Assembly: GCA_025358195.1 (NCBI GenBank)
Contig: JANYKP010000387.1
Span: forward strand, 1 to 5,551
Reading direction: 5' to 3'
Origin: Cyclobacteriaceae bacterium
GTDB taxonomy: Bacteria; Bacteroidota; Bacteroidia; Cytophagales; Cyclobacteriaceae
Length of the DNA: 5,551 nucleotides
This document shows positions 4,610 through 5,551 of the stretch, in pieces. Made by a program: the position numbers and the translations under genes. The notes under the pieces are model-generated. The model did no database searches. It saw only the letters and a list, made by a program, of their open reading frames with translations, and had not been told where the DNA came from. Position 1 is the stretch's first letter; each line of letters opens with the position of its first letter.

Positions 4610-5551
4610 ATGATTGTCGTTACAGGTGCTGCCGGGTTTATTGGCAGCTATTTGATTAAAAAACTCAACCAGGAAAGTTTCAATGCCATCATCGCGGTGG
4701 ATGGATTCGAGGACCCTGTCAAAAACAAAAACCTGGACGGGCTCCGCATCCAGGAAAAAGTAGACCTTCATGAATTCCGTGCCTGGCTCGACAAGCACTA
4801 TGAACTGGTGGAATTCATATTTCACATTGGCGCCATTACCGACACGTCCGAGTTTGACAAACAACTTCTCAACCGGCTGAATACACAGTACACCAAAGAT
4901 CTTTGGACGCGGTGTGTACAATACCAAATACCTCTTGTGTACGCCTCTTCGGCGGCCACGTATGGTTTGGGTGAGTTTGGGTACGATGATACTGAAGCCC
5001 TTATTCCTAAACTGACACCGCTTAACCCCTACGGTCAATCCAAACAGGACTTTGATAGATGGGCATTGGAGCAAAACGAGAAGCCTTTTTTTTGGGCCGG
5101 ACTCAAATTCTTTAATGTGTATGGCCCACAGGAGTATCACAAAGGTCGCATGGCCTCTGTGATCTGGCATGCGTTTACACAAATTCAGAAGACGGGCAAA
5201 ATGAAGCTGTTCCGGTCGCACAATCCGCAGTACAAAGACGGAGAACAGATGCGCGACTTCATCTATGTTAAAGATGTCGTGGAGGTTTGCTATTTCCTGA
5301 TGAACCACCGGAAAAACGCTGGCATCTATAATCTTGGATCTGGCAAAGCACGAACATTTCTCGATTTGACCCGCGCGGTTTTCAACGCTATGAGCAAACC
5401 CGAATCAATTGATTTTATAGATACTCCGGTTGATATCCGGGATAAATACCAATACTTCACCGAAGCAAAAATGGACAAGCTTAAAAAGATTGGTTATGTA
5501 AAACCTTTTCACACCCTGGAGGAAGGAGCTACCGATTATGTTCAGAACTAC
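4610..5551 (+). CDS. hldD: ADP-L-glycero-D-manno-heptose 6-epimerase (3' end outside the window)
   Basis: HldD inverts C6 of ADP-D-glycero-heptose to give the ADP-L-glycero-heptose used for LPS inner core, in the cytoplasm. It is an extended short-chain dehydrogenase/reductase with bound NADP. The visible 314 codons begin with VTGAAGFIGS (4-13), the nucleotide-binding GxxGxxG. Asp31 and Lys38 match cofactor-binding residues of E. coli HldD. YASSAATYG (111-119) holds the catalytic Ser, and YGQSK (141-145) the Tyr-x3-Lys pair. FFNVYGPQEYHKGRMASV and MRDFIYVKDV are signature segments of this epimerase. The frame is still open at the window end with little left to code, as E. coli HldD has 310 residues. 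The start at 4610 puts the Rossmann strand at once; an ATG at 4603 is out of frame. No Shine-Dalgarno is seen. A run of eight T lies at 5086-5093. Confidence 0.94.
   Translation, partial: MIVVTGAAGFIGSYLIKKLNQESFNAIIAVDGFEDPVKNKNLDGLRIQEKVDLHEFRAWLDKHYELVEFIFHIGAITDTSEFDKQLLNRLNTQYTKDLWTRCVQYQIPLVYASSAATYGLGEFGYDDTEALIPKLTPLNPYGQSKQDFDRWALEQNEKPFFWAGLKFFNVYGPQEYHKGRMASVIWHAFTQIQKTGKMKLFRSHNPQYKDGEQMRDFIYVKDVVEVCYFLMNHRKNAGIYNLGSGKARTFLDLTRAVFNAMSKPESIDFIDTPVDIRDKYQYFTEAKMDKLKKIGYVKPFHTLEEGATDYVQNY

Noticed and set aside
4559..5308. Long open frame (249 codons) on the minus strand opposite hldD
   Set aside because: The plus strand encodes an unmistakable HldD with all motifs; the antisense translation shows no recognisable domain.

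Overview
The window looks like ordinary core chromosome from a member of the Bacteroidota, most likely a Cytophagales-type environmental bacterium. The evidence is the protein sequences (ClpP with the FRKY-HLGM N-terminus, LpxB and HldD variants), the lack of Shine-Dalgarno sequences before most starts, TAnnTTTG-like promoter elements, and heptamer repeats in the spacers. The genus cannot be fixed from the sequence alone.

Layout. Positions 1-2775 (+ strand) hold the 3' end of trigger factor (tig), a clear intrinsic terminator, clpP, and clpX. This is the widespread tig-clpP-clpX protein-quality-control cluster, but here the genes are separated by 228 and 131 bp spacers that carry a terminator and promoter-like elements, so it need not be one operon. 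clpX converges on lpxB (- strand, 2884-3996) across a 108 bp spacer with a short heptamer repeat and no strong terminator. Upstream of lpxB on the same strand lies a QueD/PTPS-family pterin synthase gene (4143-4562). The whole spacer between these two genes is an inverted-repeat element bounded by arrays of AATGACG-like heptamers. A 47 bp divergent intergenic region then leads to hldD (+ strand, from 4610), which runs off the right edge.

Function. Trigger factor folds nascent chains, and ClpX feeds unfolded substrates to the ClpP peptidase. LpxB makes the lipid A disaccharide and HldD makes the ADP-heptose used in LPS core, so the right half leans towards LPS assembly, with a pterin/queuosine-type enzyme between. 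No gap exceeds 300 bp.

No new multi-gene system is visible. The best candidate for something undescribed is the 144 bp heptamer-bounded element at 4001-4144. It can form a roughly 30-pair stem, fills the queD-lpxB spacer, touches the upstream stop codon and ends 4 nt before the lpxB start. Second are the very short predicted leaders of clpP and the pterin synthase gene.
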